Assembly: GCA_023437225.1 (NCBI GenBank)
Contig: JAEZGS010000017.1
Location: forward strand, 62,001 to 126,000
Direction of reading: 5' to 3'
Source of the DNA: Bacteroidota bacterium
GTDB taxonomy: Bacteria; Bacteroidota; Bacteroidia; Chitinophagales; Chitinophagaceae
Length of the DNA: 64,000 nucleotides
Shown piece after piece: positions 8,337 through 17,150 of this stretch. Each line of letters opens with the position of its first letter. Within the stretch, counting starts at the first letter, position 1. A program made the position numbers and the translations under genes. The notes under the pieces are model-generated. The model was not told the origin of the DNA. It saw nothing but the letters and a program-made list of their open reading frames with translations, and searched no databases.

Positions 8337-9872
8337 CTAGTTGACTACTGCATAGTAAGCTTTTTTACGTCGCAGTTCACGGTCGAACAATAATGGATAA
8401 TCTTTCCTTCCGCGTACAGGAAAGTTGTCCAGCCAGCTGTGCCTGTCCGATATGTTCCAGAAAGTCACGCTTTCTATAACTGAATCATATTTCGAAAACA
8501 GTTCGAAACACATTTTGTATTGTTCTGTCTGCGCTTGTTCCCTTTTTGCAGTATACAGCGTATCAACATCGGCAGAACGCCGTTCCCGGGCACTGTGTTC
8601 TTTTTGATAAACCGAGATATCCAGCTCCGTGATGTGTATGCGCAGTCCCAGTTCCGCGAAATCCCGCAATGTGGAATCGAGTTGCCCACGTCGCGGCTCG
8701 CCAATGGCCCAATGACCCTGTAGCCCTATTCCATGAATCGGCACTTTCCGGTCTATCAGCCTTTTAATCAGTGCAACGATGCGCGCTCTTTTTGCAGGGT
8801 CGATCTCATTGTAGTCATTGTAAAAAAGGAGGGCATCGGGGTCTGCCTCATGTGCAAATTCAAAAGCACGTTCGATATATTCTTCGCCACATACCTTGTA
8901 AAATTCGGAGTTTCGATAGAATTCTTTGTTATCATCAGAAATGGCTTCATTGACTACGTCCCACGCGTAAACAGTGCCACGGTATCTTGAGACGACTGAA
9001 TGTATGTGTTCTTTTAGTCGATCCATTAATTCCTGCTTTGAGACCTGCTGTCGGCCTTCCGTGCGGAACAACCATCCGGGGGTTTGCTGATGCCATACCA
9101 ATGCATGACCACGCAATTTCATGTTATTGAGCCTGGCGAACTGTGCAATGCTATCGGCGCCAGCCCAATTGTAGACGTCTTTCTGCGGGTGTATGGGTCC
9201 CATTTTCATGGCATTCTCCGCTGTCATACTATTGAATTCATTTTTTATAAGACCAGCCTCATCCGTCCTTAATGCAGCAGCAGATACTGCAACACCCACT
9301 GTAAACCGACCTGAGAAATGATCTTTTAATCCATTATCCCCGCTACTCGTTTGGTGTGTTATGTTTTGGCTGCTGCAGGCTGTTATAGATAGCAACGCAA
9401 TACATAACATTATAAAAGCAGACAGCCTGGCTGTTAGTTCTCGTAGAATCGGCAATTGACCTGGAATTATTTTTTTCTCTGCGTCCTCCATAATGAAGTA
9501 TTCCGCCCTGTCCACTTCGGGCACATCTATCATCTTACCCGAATGTGGTGGCCACTCCAATTCAAAACTATTGCTTCTGATGTTCCGCGCGTCAATGTCT
9601 TTTTCAATGGCAAAAGAATGTATGATCTTGCCGCTTTTTTGTTTCACTGGTGACAGTTCCATAAAATCTCCGCTCACAAGTATGCCCAGTTCTTCATGAA
9701 CTTCACGAATGGCAGCGGAAAGAGGTTCTTCAGATTCGAACTCGCCTTTAGGTATTGACCATGCACCATCATCTTTATTTTTCCAGAAAGGACCTCCCGG
9801 ATGGACGAGTAACACCTCTAGTTTTCCGTCGGCTTTTTTATACATCAGTATGCCTGCGCTCTTCCTTGTCAT
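8337..9872 (-). CDS. Nudix hydrolase domain fused in frame to a GH10 endo-1,4-beta-xylanase lipoprotein
   Basis: 511 residues in one open frame. Residues 1-149 form a Nudix domain (AGILMYKK start; Nudix box 43-64 ending AAIREVHEELGI, one residue shorter than canonical between Gly and Arg). Residues 150-166 form a hydrophobic stretch with a lipobox (LLSITAC, Cys166), and 185-511 a complete GH10 barrel: acid/base Glu309 in WDVVNEA, nucleophile Glu416 in HITELDIS. Nudix enzymes are cytosolic while GH10 lipoproteins are exported, so an internal signal peptide after 150 cytosolic residues is a topological conflict. Translation of the xylanase from an internal start, for example ATG Met155 (first base 9410), or a recent fusion of two genes would resolve it. 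Both domain assignments are secure; the biological unit is not. Confidence 0.85.
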   Translation of the reverse strand: MTRKSAGILMYKKADGKLEVLLVHPGGPFWKNKDDGAWSIPKGEFESEEPLSAAIREVHEELGILVSGDFMELSPVKQKSGKIIHSFAIEKDIDARNIRSNSFELEWPPHSGKMIDVPEVDRAEYFIMEDAEKKIIPGQLPILRELTARLSAFIMLCIALLSITACSSQNITHQTSSGDNGLKDHFSGRFTVGVAVSAAALRTDEAGLIKNEFNSMTAENAMKMGPIHPQKDVYNWAGADSIAQFARLNNMKLRGHALVWHQQTPGWLFRTEGRQQVSKQELMDRLKEHIHSVVSRYRGTVYAWDVVNEAISDDNKEFYRNSEFYKVCGEEYIERAFEFAHEADPDALLFYNDYNEIDPAKRARIVALIKRLIDRKVPIHGIGLQGHWAIGEPRRGQLDSTLRDFAELGLRIHITELDISVYQKEHSARERRSADVDTLYTAKREQAQTEQYKMCFELFSKYDSVIESVTFWNISDRHSWLDNFPVRGRKDYPLLFDRELRRKKAYYAVVN

Positions 9873-9973
9873 GTGCTTCCATTGCTGTTTAAATACGTAT
9901 CAACACTTATCAAACTAATGTAGTTAATATTGTTTTAGCATCAGGTAAATTTCAGGCATCAGAGTACGGCGCT

Positions 9974-10018
9974 ATCGGTCAATTTTATTGGTCATCTGAT
10001 ACCGATCCCGATTCGGTA
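9974..10018. promoter_or_regulatory. Inverted-repeat cluster upstream of the beta-galactosidase operon
   Basis: The divergent spacer between the Nudix-GH10 gene and the beta-galactosidase gene holds ATCGGT (9974-9979), ACCGAT (10001-10006) and the pair TACCGA (10000-10005) / TCGGTA (10013-10018), a 6 bp inverted repeat with a 7-nt spacer. It ends 23 bp before the ATG at 10042. This looks like an operator for a dimeric regulator, perhaps the LacI protein at 26095. Confidence 0.35.
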
Positions 10019-10020
10019 AT

Positions 10021-10033
10021 ACTAACGCTTAAA
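10021..10033 (+). promoter_or_regulatory. Leader motif ACTAACGCTTAAA, second copy
   Basis: Identical to the 13-mer at 3016-3028 and at the same 8 bp distance from the start codon. It abuts the inverted repeat ending at 10018. Confidence 0.25.
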
Positions 10034-10041
10034 CCATTCAA

Positions 10042-13000
10042 ATGATCGCACGCACAATACTAAGTTTTGTTCTCGGGTGGTTGCTTGTGATAAATTCTCA
10101 TGCTCAGCAACTTCCTTATGAACTCCAGGCGCCAGAAGTGGTTTCAGTGAACAGAATGCCCATGCGGGCAAATGCTTTTGCTTTTGAGTCCATTGATCTT
10201 GCAACAAAAGCCAGCAGGGAGAAATCCAAAAATTTTCTTTCTCTCAACGGAGATTGGAAATTTAATTGGGTGAACGATCCACGCAAGAGGCCATATGATT
10301 TTTATGCGATCGGATTTGATGATAGCAAGTGGACAAATTTTCCGGTGCCGGCCAATTGGGAATTGAACGGTTATGGATTACCGATCTATGTGAATCAACC
10401 GTACGAGTTTGCAGGTCATGCAAAACGGTATGGTGCACTTAATCCGCCGTTCGACATTCCTGCGGATAACAATCCTGTAGGTTCCTATCGAAAGAAATTT
10501 ATCGTTCCCGAAGAATGGTTAAACAACCGTCAGGTATTTATTCACCTCGGTGCCGTAAAGTCGGCATTCTTTATCTGGATCAATGGGCAGAAAGTTGGAT
10601 ACAGCGAAGACAGTAAACTGGCCGCTGAATTTGACATCACCAGACATCTGAAAAAAGGGGAGAACCTGGTGGCCTTACAGGTTTATCGCTGGAGTGATGC
10701 CAGTTACCTTGAATGCCAGGATATGTGGCGCATCTCTGGTATCGAACGGGATGTTTTTCTTTATTCAACTCCGAAACTGGATTTGCGTGATTTTAAGATC
10801 ACTTCGAATCTCGATGAACATTATTCGCATGGCTTGTTCACTTTCAATGGGCAAATCCATAACTACAAAATTGACAAAGGAACTCTTCATAGCAACTCGG
10901 ACACTATAAGTGTTGAATTGACACTTAAAGATAACGATGGTGAAATCGTATACTCGTCGAATGCAACAACTTCCGTTCTTGGAAACTATAAAAATTCTGT
11001 TGAGTTAAAAGGTACTATAACGAATGTAAAGCAATGGTCGGCGGAACTTCCTTATTTGTACGACCTGCTGATCGTTTTAAAAGACAATAAGGGCAACATA
11101 TTACAGGCAATACCTCAGAAGGTTGGATTCCGCACTATAGAAATTAAGGAGCGTAACGTACTGGTCAACGGCAAGCGTGTGTTCTTTAAGGGCGTGAACC
11201 GTCATGAACATCACCCTCGTCGCGGGCATGTACTCTCGAAAGAAGATATGCTGAAGGACATAGAGATGATGAAGAAACTCAATATTAACGCTGTACGTCA
11301 CTCGCATTATCCCCCCGATCCTTACTGGCTTGAGCTCTGCGATAAATATGGTCTGTATGTTATTGATGAAGCGAACATTGAATCGCACGGACTTGGTTAC
11401 GATCTTTCAGTTTCGCTGGGTAACAATAAAGAATGGCGTAATGCGCACCTCGAACGCATTCAAAGAATGTATGAGCGCGACAAAAATCATTGTTCCGTCC
11501 TCAAATGGTCTCTTGGAAATGAAGCGGGTAACGGGGCAAATTTTTATGAAGCGTATGAATGGTTGAAATCTGTTGATTCACGCCCGGTTCAATATGAACG
11601 CGCCGAGGGCGATTACAATACAGACATTCTTGTGCCTCAGTATCCCGGTCCAAACTCGATGGAAAATTTCGCGAAAAGCAATCCATCACGACCGATGATC
11701 ATGAGTGAATACGCACACATCATGGGTAATAGTCTTGGAAACTTTCAGGATTACTGGGACGTTATTGAGAACAATCCGTACCTGCAGGGCGGCTTCATTT
11801 GGGAATGGATCGATCAATCTATCGATACTGTGAAAAATGGAAAGCGTATAAAAGCCTATGGCGGCGATTTTCCACTTGAAGGACCTGTTGACGAAAATTT
11901 GAGCGATAACAACTTCTGTGTTAAGGGTGTAGTAACTGCATATCGTGAACTTACACCAATGGCCATCGAAGTGAAGAAAGTACATCAATCAATCAAGTCA
12001 AAACTTACAGGTAAGTACCAGTTGTTGGTTAAAAACGGATATTTCTTCCGCAACCTTGATAATGTTAAGCTAACCTGGTCTTTGTTGGAAAATGGCCGTG
12101 CTGTCGAAAAAGGTGAAGTTGGCTCATTGAAAATAGGCGCGCAGGACAGTGCAACGATCACACTTAATTCTAAATACAAACAAAAAGACGGTCGTGAATA
12201 CTTTTTAAATGTCAATTATACACTTATTCGTAATGAGCCTTTGATAGAAGCGGGTCACGAGCTCGCTTATGATCAATTTCCTGTAAGTGGATCTTACCTG
12301 AATTCAACTTCTCCCGAAACCAAACGTCCGGTACGCATTTCTGAAACAGCACGGGACGTGTCTGTGAAGGGTGATGATTTCGAAGTTATTTTTGATAAGA
12401 GCACAGGCATCATGACATCCTACACCCGCAATGGAGCAAGAGTGTTGTCGCAAGGTCCTACGCCTTCTTTTTGGCGGGCACCTACAGATAACGATATTGG
12501 TGCTGGATTCAACAGATCTCTCAGATCATGGAGGAAGGCGTTTGAGCAGGGAACAACTACAAGCGTCAAAGCTTCGTCCATTGCAAATATTACCGTAGAG
12601 ATAGTCGTCAACAAATCAGTGAATAACGGAGATGCTAAAGTTGAACAACGATATGAGATTTATGGTGATGGCTCCATCAGGGTTCAGAATAGTATCGATC
12701 CGGTGAAGGGCAATCATCGCCTTCTGTTGAGAGTAGGAACAGACCTGGTATTGAACAAGCAATTCAGCAACATAAAATTTTATGGTCTCGGTCCCGGGGA
12801 AAATTATTGGGATCGTCATGCTTCCGCAACAGTTGCAGTGTATGATCAAAAGCTGACCGATCAATATTATCCATATGCGCGTCCGCAGGAGAGTGGCAAT
12901 AAGACCGGAATACGCTGGGTTGATTTTACAAATGCAAAAGGAAAAGGTTTGCGCTTCGAAATGACCGATACATTATTATCATTTTCATCATTACCATACT

Positions 13001-13203
13001 CACTGGATGACCTTGATCCTGCAATTGATAAAAAACAATTTCATTCCGGAGAATTGATTGAAAGAAACGAGATCTACGTGCATATAGACCTTAGACAAAC
13101 AGGAGTGCAGGGAATCGACAGCTGGGGTGCATGGCCGATGGAAAAGTATCGAATTCCCTTCAAGAGACACCAACACAGTTACTGGATCAAACCGATTAAA
13201 TAG
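10042..13203 (+). CDS. GH2 beta-galactosidase (LacZ type, secreted)
   Basis: 1053 residues with a signal peptide (cleavage near NSHAQ, residue 21), so periplasmic or exported, unlike cytosolic E. coli LacZ. It has the full five-domain LacZ layout: sugar-binding domain, Ig-like domain, TIM barrel (from about 370), Ig-like domain and a C-terminal beta-sandwich (small-chain domain). The conserved GVNRHEHHPRRGH metal/substrate segment is present. The acid/base is Glu494 in SLGNEAGNG and the nucleophile Glu556 in MSEYAHIMGNSLGNF. It hydrolyses terminal beta-galactosides. It is first in a tight plus-strand run; the esterase gene follows after 6 bp. Regulation may act through the inverted repeats just upstream. 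Confidence 0.94.
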   Translation: MIARTILSFVLGWLLVINSHAQQLPYELQAPEVVSVNRMPMRANAFAFESIDLATKASREKSKNFLSLNGDWKFNWVNDPRKRPYDFYAIGFDDSKWTNFPVPANWELNGYGLPIYVNQPYEFAGHAKRYGALNPPFDIPADNNPVGSYRKKFIVPEEWLNNRQVFIHLGAVKSAFFIWINGQKVGYSEDSKLAAEFDITRHLKKGENLVALQVYRWSDASYLECQDMWRISGIERDVFLYSTPKLDLRDFKITSNLDEHYSHGLFTFNGQIHNYKIDKGTLHSNSDTISVELTLKDNDGEIVYSSNATTSVLGNYKNSVELKGTITNVKQWSAELPYLYDLLIVLKDNKGNILQAIPQKVGFRTIEIKERNVLVNGKRVFFKGVNRHEHHPRRGHVLSKEDMLKDIEMMKKLNINAVRHSHYPPDPYWLELCDKYGLYVIDEANIESHGLGYDLSVSLGNNKEWRNAHLERIQRMYERDKNHCSVLKWSLGNEAGNGANFYEAYEWLKSVDSRPVQYERAEGDYNTDILVPQYPGPNSMENFAKSNPSRPMIMSEYAHIMGNSLGNFQDYWDVIENNPYLQGGFIWEWIDQSIDTVKNGKRIKAYGGDFPLEGPVDENLSDNNFCVKGVVTAYRELTPMAIEVKKVHQSIKSKLTGKYQLLVKNGYFFRNLDNVKLTWSLLENGRAVEKGEVGSLKIGAQDSATITLNSKYKQKDGREYFLNVNYTLIRNEPLIEAGHELAYDQFPVSGSYLNSTSPETKRPVRISETARDVSVKGDDFEVIFDKSTGIMTSYTRNGARVLSQGPTPSFWRAPTDNDIGAGFNRSLRSWRKAFEQGTTTSVKASSIANITVEIVVNKSVNNGDAKVEQRYEIYGDGSIRVQNSIDPVKGNHRLLLRVGTDLVLNKQFSNIKFYGLGPGENYWDRHASATVAVYDQKLTDQYYPYARPQESGNKTGIRWVDFTNAKGKGLRFEMTDTLLSFSSLPYSLDDLDPAIDKKQFHSGELIERNEIYVHIDLRQTGVQGIDSWGAWPMEKYRIPFKRHQHSYWIKPIK

Positions 13204-13209
13204 ATATCA

Positions 13210-15663
13210 ATGAAAAAAGCCTCGGTTGTTTTTTTATGTGTTTTGATGCTCAGTGTTGACCTTGTTGCTCAACAGGTAATTCAATTTGATAAGGCATTAT
13301 GGGCACCAGTTAATATGCGATACGGACGGGAGGCTTTATACACTGACCCGCTCGCTTATCATTACTACACCGGATCGCTTCAATCTCCAAAGGCAGACCT
13401 TGCATTCAAACTGGAGGATAGTGAATCCACCTGGAAAGCAGTGCTTGCAGACTCCGCGATGCGTTTGATCCGGCCGGGATTAACCAGGGGCAGTGGCGGC
13501 TTCGGACGTGGCGGGTACTTTTACCTTACATATTCGGCGGCCAAAGAAGCAGCAGCGATACTAAACATTCGAGGCAACAGCGGGCTGCTGTTAAACGGAG
13601 CATCTCATGCAGGGGATCCATACAATTCCGGATGGATGCACATACCTGTAAAATTAAAGAAGGGATTAAACGAATTTTACGTACGCGGCAATTTCATTGT
13701 GGCCAGCCTCAGTTTCCCCAAATCCGCTGTGCAATTAAGTATCCAGGATTCTACCGTGCCATCTATCGTTGTGAACCACGACAAGCAAACTCTTAAGGCA
13801 GCTGTGGTAGTGATTAATACATCGAATGTAGAACAACGGTCCTTGCAAATTGAATCAAATGTTGCCGGTAAGAAAATGGTAACAAGGCTGCCCGTTGTTC
13901 CCGCCATGTCAACGCGAAAAGTGATCTTCGATTTTGATCCTGGTGGTGTTAATGAAACAGGCAAGATCAATTGCGATATCATTCTTACCGGTAAAGGAAT
14001 TTCGGATAAACAAACGCTTACGATCGAAGCGGTTACTTCAACGGATAAATACAGTCGCACTTTCATCAGTGACATTGATGGCAGTCTTCAATATTTTGCA
14101 GTTGCTCCGCAGACCGGTGGAATCAAAAAAGGCAATGCGCTTTTCTTATCTGTACATGGCGCAGGTGTCGAAGCGATTGGGCAGGCACGGGCATATCAAT
14201 CGAAAGACTGGGGTACTATCATTACACCTACTAACAGAAGACCACGAGGTTTTAACTGGGAAGATTGGGGAAGACTTGATGCCCTGGAAGTATTGGCTTT
14301 AGGTCGTCAAATAGTGCATCCTGATCCTTCAAAAGTATACCTCACCGGACACTCAATGGGAGGACACGGTACCTGGTTTCTTGGTGCTACCTACCCGGAT
14401 AAATGGGCAGCCATTGCACCATGTGCAGGTTATCCCACCCTCAAAGGATACGGTTCTGCAGATGGACTTGTGCCTGACAGCAGCAATGATAAAATTGAAC
14501 AGGTCTTACTTCGCGCAAGCAATCAAAGCGACGTGCCTCAACTTGCAACAAATTACAAACCTCTTGGTGTATATATTTTCCACGGTGATGCAGACAGGGT
14601 TGTTTCCGTGAACTATGCAAGGCAGATGAAAAAGCAACTTGCCGATTTCCATGCAGACATGAGTTACTATGAGTACCCCGGTGGTGAGCATTGGTTTGGT
14701 GATATCAGTGTAGACTGGAAACCCTTATTCGATTACTTTAAATGGCATCAACGAAAGCCGGACAGTTCTGTGCATGTGATCGATTTCAAGACTGCTAATC
14801 CTGGGATTTCGTCTTCCTATTATTGGGCCCGGATCGTGCAACAACAACAGCCTTTGAAATACAGCCGCATTCAACTACGCCGCGATATGGCCAAGTCAAC
14901 GATCAATGGTTCCGCAGACAATACACGGATGATCAGCTTTGATCTTTCAGACTTTGGCAATAACAAGAAGGTGACCATTAAGTTGAACGACACCGAGCTG
15001 AGCCATACAACCAGGTCCTCAAATGACTCCATTGTGTTACAAAATATCGATGGTAAATGGTCCCAAGCGTCCATGCCTTCAGCTGACAAAAAAGGTCCTC
15101 ATCGTTACGGAACATTTAAGGATGCCTTCAACTATCGCATGGTGTTCGTATACGGAACAAAAGGAACTAAAGAAGAGAATGAATGGAGCCTTCATAAAGC
15201 AAAGTACGATGCTGAAACCTGGTACTATCGTGGAAACGGAGCTGTAGAATTAATCTCAGATAAAGAGTATAGCCTGCAAGCGTACAAAGACCGCGGTGTT
15301 ATCATCTACGGAAACAAAACAACGAATGCTGCATACGCGCTGTTGCTACAGGACAGTCCAATTCAGATAGAACGCAATCGCATTACAGCAGGCTCGAAAG
15401 AATGGACTGGTGATGATCTAGCAGCATATTTTGTAAGGCCGATCAAAGGATCTTCAAATGCATCTGTGGCAGTGATTGCCGGAACAGGGTTGAAAGGAAT
15501 GAACGCTGCAACGGCCAATCAATATTTTGCCGGAGCCAGTGGTTTTCCGGACTTCATGATCTTCAAACTGGACATGCTGTTGAAGGGTCCCTCAGCTATA
15601 GAGGCCGCAGGATTTTTTGATAATGATTGGAATCTTACCCAAGGGTCAGCCCAGTTCCGTTGA
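13210..15663 (+). CDS. Secreted alpha/beta-hydrolase of the prolyl oligopeptidase/feruloyl esterase type
   Basis: 817 residues with a signal peptide (cleavage near LVAQQ, residue 21). The first ~290 residues are beta-rich. The catalytic alpha/beta domain covers about 295-510: nucleophile Ser382 in GHSMGG, acid probably Asp462 in FHGDADRVV, and His494 in GGEHWF. The remainder is a long C-terminal beta-rich region. Triad spacing and the GHSMGGHGTW context fit S9-like peptidases and the related carbohydrate esterases. Next to glycosidases and 6 bp after a beta-galactosidase, removal of acyl groups from a glycan is likelier than peptide cleavage, but that is inference. It is larger than typical feruloyl esterases because of the added beta domains. 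Confidence 0.8.
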   Translation: MKKASVVFLCVLMLSVDLVAQQVIQFDKALWAPVNMRYGREALYTDPLAYHYYTGSLQSPKADLAFKLEDSESTWKAVLADSAMRLIRPGLTRGSGGFGRGGYFYLTYSAAKEAAAILNIRGNSGLLLNGASHAGDPYNSGWMHIPVKLKKGLNEFYVRGNFIVASLSFPKSAVQLSIQDSTVPSIVVNHDKQTLKAAVVVINTSNVEQRSLQIESNVAGKKMVTRLPVVPAMSTRKVIFDFDPGGVNETGKINCDIILTGKGISDKQTLTIEAVTSTDKYSRTFISDIDGSLQYFAVAPQTGGIKKGNALFLSVHGAGVEAIGQARAYQSKDWGTIITPTNRRPRGFNWEDWGRLDALEVLALGRQIVHPDPSKVYLTGHSMGGHGTWFLGATYPDKWAAIAPCAGYPTLKGYGSADGLVPDSSNDKIEQVLLRASNQSDVPQLATNYKPLGVYIFHGDADRVVSVNYARQMKKQLADFHADMSYYEYPGGEHWFGDISVDWKPLFDYFKWHQRKPDSSVHVIDFKTANPGISSSYYWARIVQQQQPLKYSRIQLRRDMAKSTINGSADNTRMISFDLSDFGNNKKVTIKLNDTELSHTTRSSNDSIVLQNIDGKWSQASMPSADKKGPHRYGTFKDAFNYRMVFVYGTKGTKEENEWSLHKAKYDAETWYYRGNGAVELISDKEYSLQAYKDRGVIIYGNKTTNAAYALLLQDSPIQIERNRITAGSKEWTGDDLAAYFVRPIKGSSNASVAVIAGTGLKGMNAATANQYFAGASGFPDFMIFKLDMLLKGPSAIEAAGFFDNDWNLTQGSAQFR

Positions 15664-15695
15664 TAAATGTGAAGTAATAAAAATCTACAAAGAAG

Positions 15696-17132
15696 ATGAG
15701 AAATATATTATTGTTATCGTTACTGACAATTAGTTTGTCGTCCATTGCACAACAAAATGTGCATCCGCAATCCGAAAAATACGAGTGGCCAACGGATCCC
15801 GAGGTTCTAGCGAAGCTCGATAAATGGCAGGATCAGAAGTTTGGAATTATCCTTCACTGGGGGTTATATGCAGTGCCGGGAATGATTGAATCGTGGGCTC
15901 TTTGTTCAGAAGATTGGATCGAGCGTGACAGTACCATTTCTTATGACGATTTCAAAAAGTGGTATTGGGGTCTTTCAAAGGATCTCAATCCAGTCAGGTT
16001 TGAGCCCCAACAGTGGTCGGCTGCTGCAAAAGCTGCTGGTATGAAGTACGTCGTGTTCACAACAAAACATCATGACGGCTTTTCCATGTTTGATACAAAA
16101 CAATCTGATTTCAGTATCGCTAATGGACCGTTTGCATCGCATCCTAAAAAAGATGTTGCAAAGCATGTCTTTGAAGCATTCCGAAACGATGGCTTCATGA
16201 TAGGTGCCTACTTCTCGAAGCCCGACTGGCATTCTGAAAACTACTGGTGGCCGAAATACGCAACTGCAGACAGAAACAACAACTACGACATCCGCAAGTT
16301 TCCATGGAGATGGAATGCCTTTAAAGATTTTACATACAACCAGCTTTCTGAACTAATGAACAATTATGGTTCAGTAGACATTTTATGGTTAGATGGAGGA
16401 TGGGTTCGACCACTTGAAACGGTGAATGAAGAGGTGCTTTCATGGGGTGCAAGAATTCCTGAATGGAGCCAGGACATCGATATGCCGAAGATCGCGGCAA
16501 TGGCACGCAAAGCGCAACCGGGAATCTTAATGGTAGATCGTACGGTGCATGGTCCTTACGAGAATTATCAGACACCGGAGCAGCGGGTGCCGGACAAACA
16601 AATTCAATATCCATGGGAAAGTTGCATGACGCTGGGTGGCGCATGGGGGTATGTGCCAGGCGATCAGTTTAAGACTTCAAGGCAGGTTATCCATACACTT
16701 ATTGAGATCGTTGCAAAAGGTGGTTCGTTGTTACTTGGTGTAGGACCGAAGGCAGATGGCACATTACCTGAAGAGGCTGTATCAAGGCTGCATGAAATAG
16801 GTAAGTGGATGGATAAGAACGGCAGTGCTTTGTACGAAACGAGAATTGTTGATCATTTTAATGAAGGGGACGTATACTTCACAAAACATAAATCAAAGGC
16901 CGAAGCTTACGCATTGGTGCGGCTTAAGGAAGGCGATAAAGTGCCGATGGAAATAACATGGTCAACGCATATCCCCAAAAAAGGAAGCAAAATTAAATTG
17001 TTGCAGACGGGCGCAAACGTTCGCTGGAAGCAGGATGGGAACAAAGTAAAGCTGTATCTTCCGGCATCTTTAGCCTCCGCAGTTACGTCAACACCAGCCC
17101 TTGCCTTTTCTTTCGTTCCATCGGAACAATAA
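15696..17132 (+). CDS. GH29 alpha-L-fucosidase (secreted)
   Basis: 478 residues with a signal peptide (cleavage near SSIAQ, residue 19). GH29 landmarks: KFGIILHWGLYAVP at the barrel start, FTTKHHDGFSMFDT, and the nucleophile Asp233 in VDILWLDGGW. Later the GGSLLLGVGPKADGTLPE motif ends the barrel and a C-terminal beta-sandwich follows. It releases alpha-linked L-fucose with retention. A second, different GH29 lies at 61270. It sits 32 bp after the esterase gene and 18 bp before the GH3 gene, so it belongs to the same transcript. The acid/base residue is not well conserved in GH29, and I do not assign it. Confidence 0.92.
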   Translation: MRNILLLSLLTISLSSIAQQNVHPQSEKYEWPTDPEVLAKLDKWQDQKFGIILHWGLYAVPGMIESWALCSEDWIERDSTISYDDFKKWYWGLSKDLNPVRFEPQQWSAAAKAAGMKYVVFTTKHHDGFSMFDTKQSDFSIANGPFASHPKKDVAKHVFEAFRNDGFMIGAYFSKPDWHSENYWWPKYATADRNNNYDIRKFPWRWNAFKDFTYNQLSELMNNYGSVDILWLDGGWVRPLETVNEEVLSWGARIPEWSQDIDMPKIAAMARKAQPGILMVDRTVHGPYENYQTPEQRVPDKQIQYPWESCMTLGGAWGYVPGDQFKTSRQVIHTLIEIVAKGGSLLLGVGPKADGTLPEEAVSRLHEIGKWMDKNGSALYETRIVDHFNEGDVYFTKHKSKAEAYALVRLKEGDKVPMEITWSTHIPKKGSKIKLLQTGANVRWKQDGNKVKLYLPASLASAVTSTPALAFSFVPSEQ

Positions 17133-17150
17133 TGTAACAAAAAGACGAAA

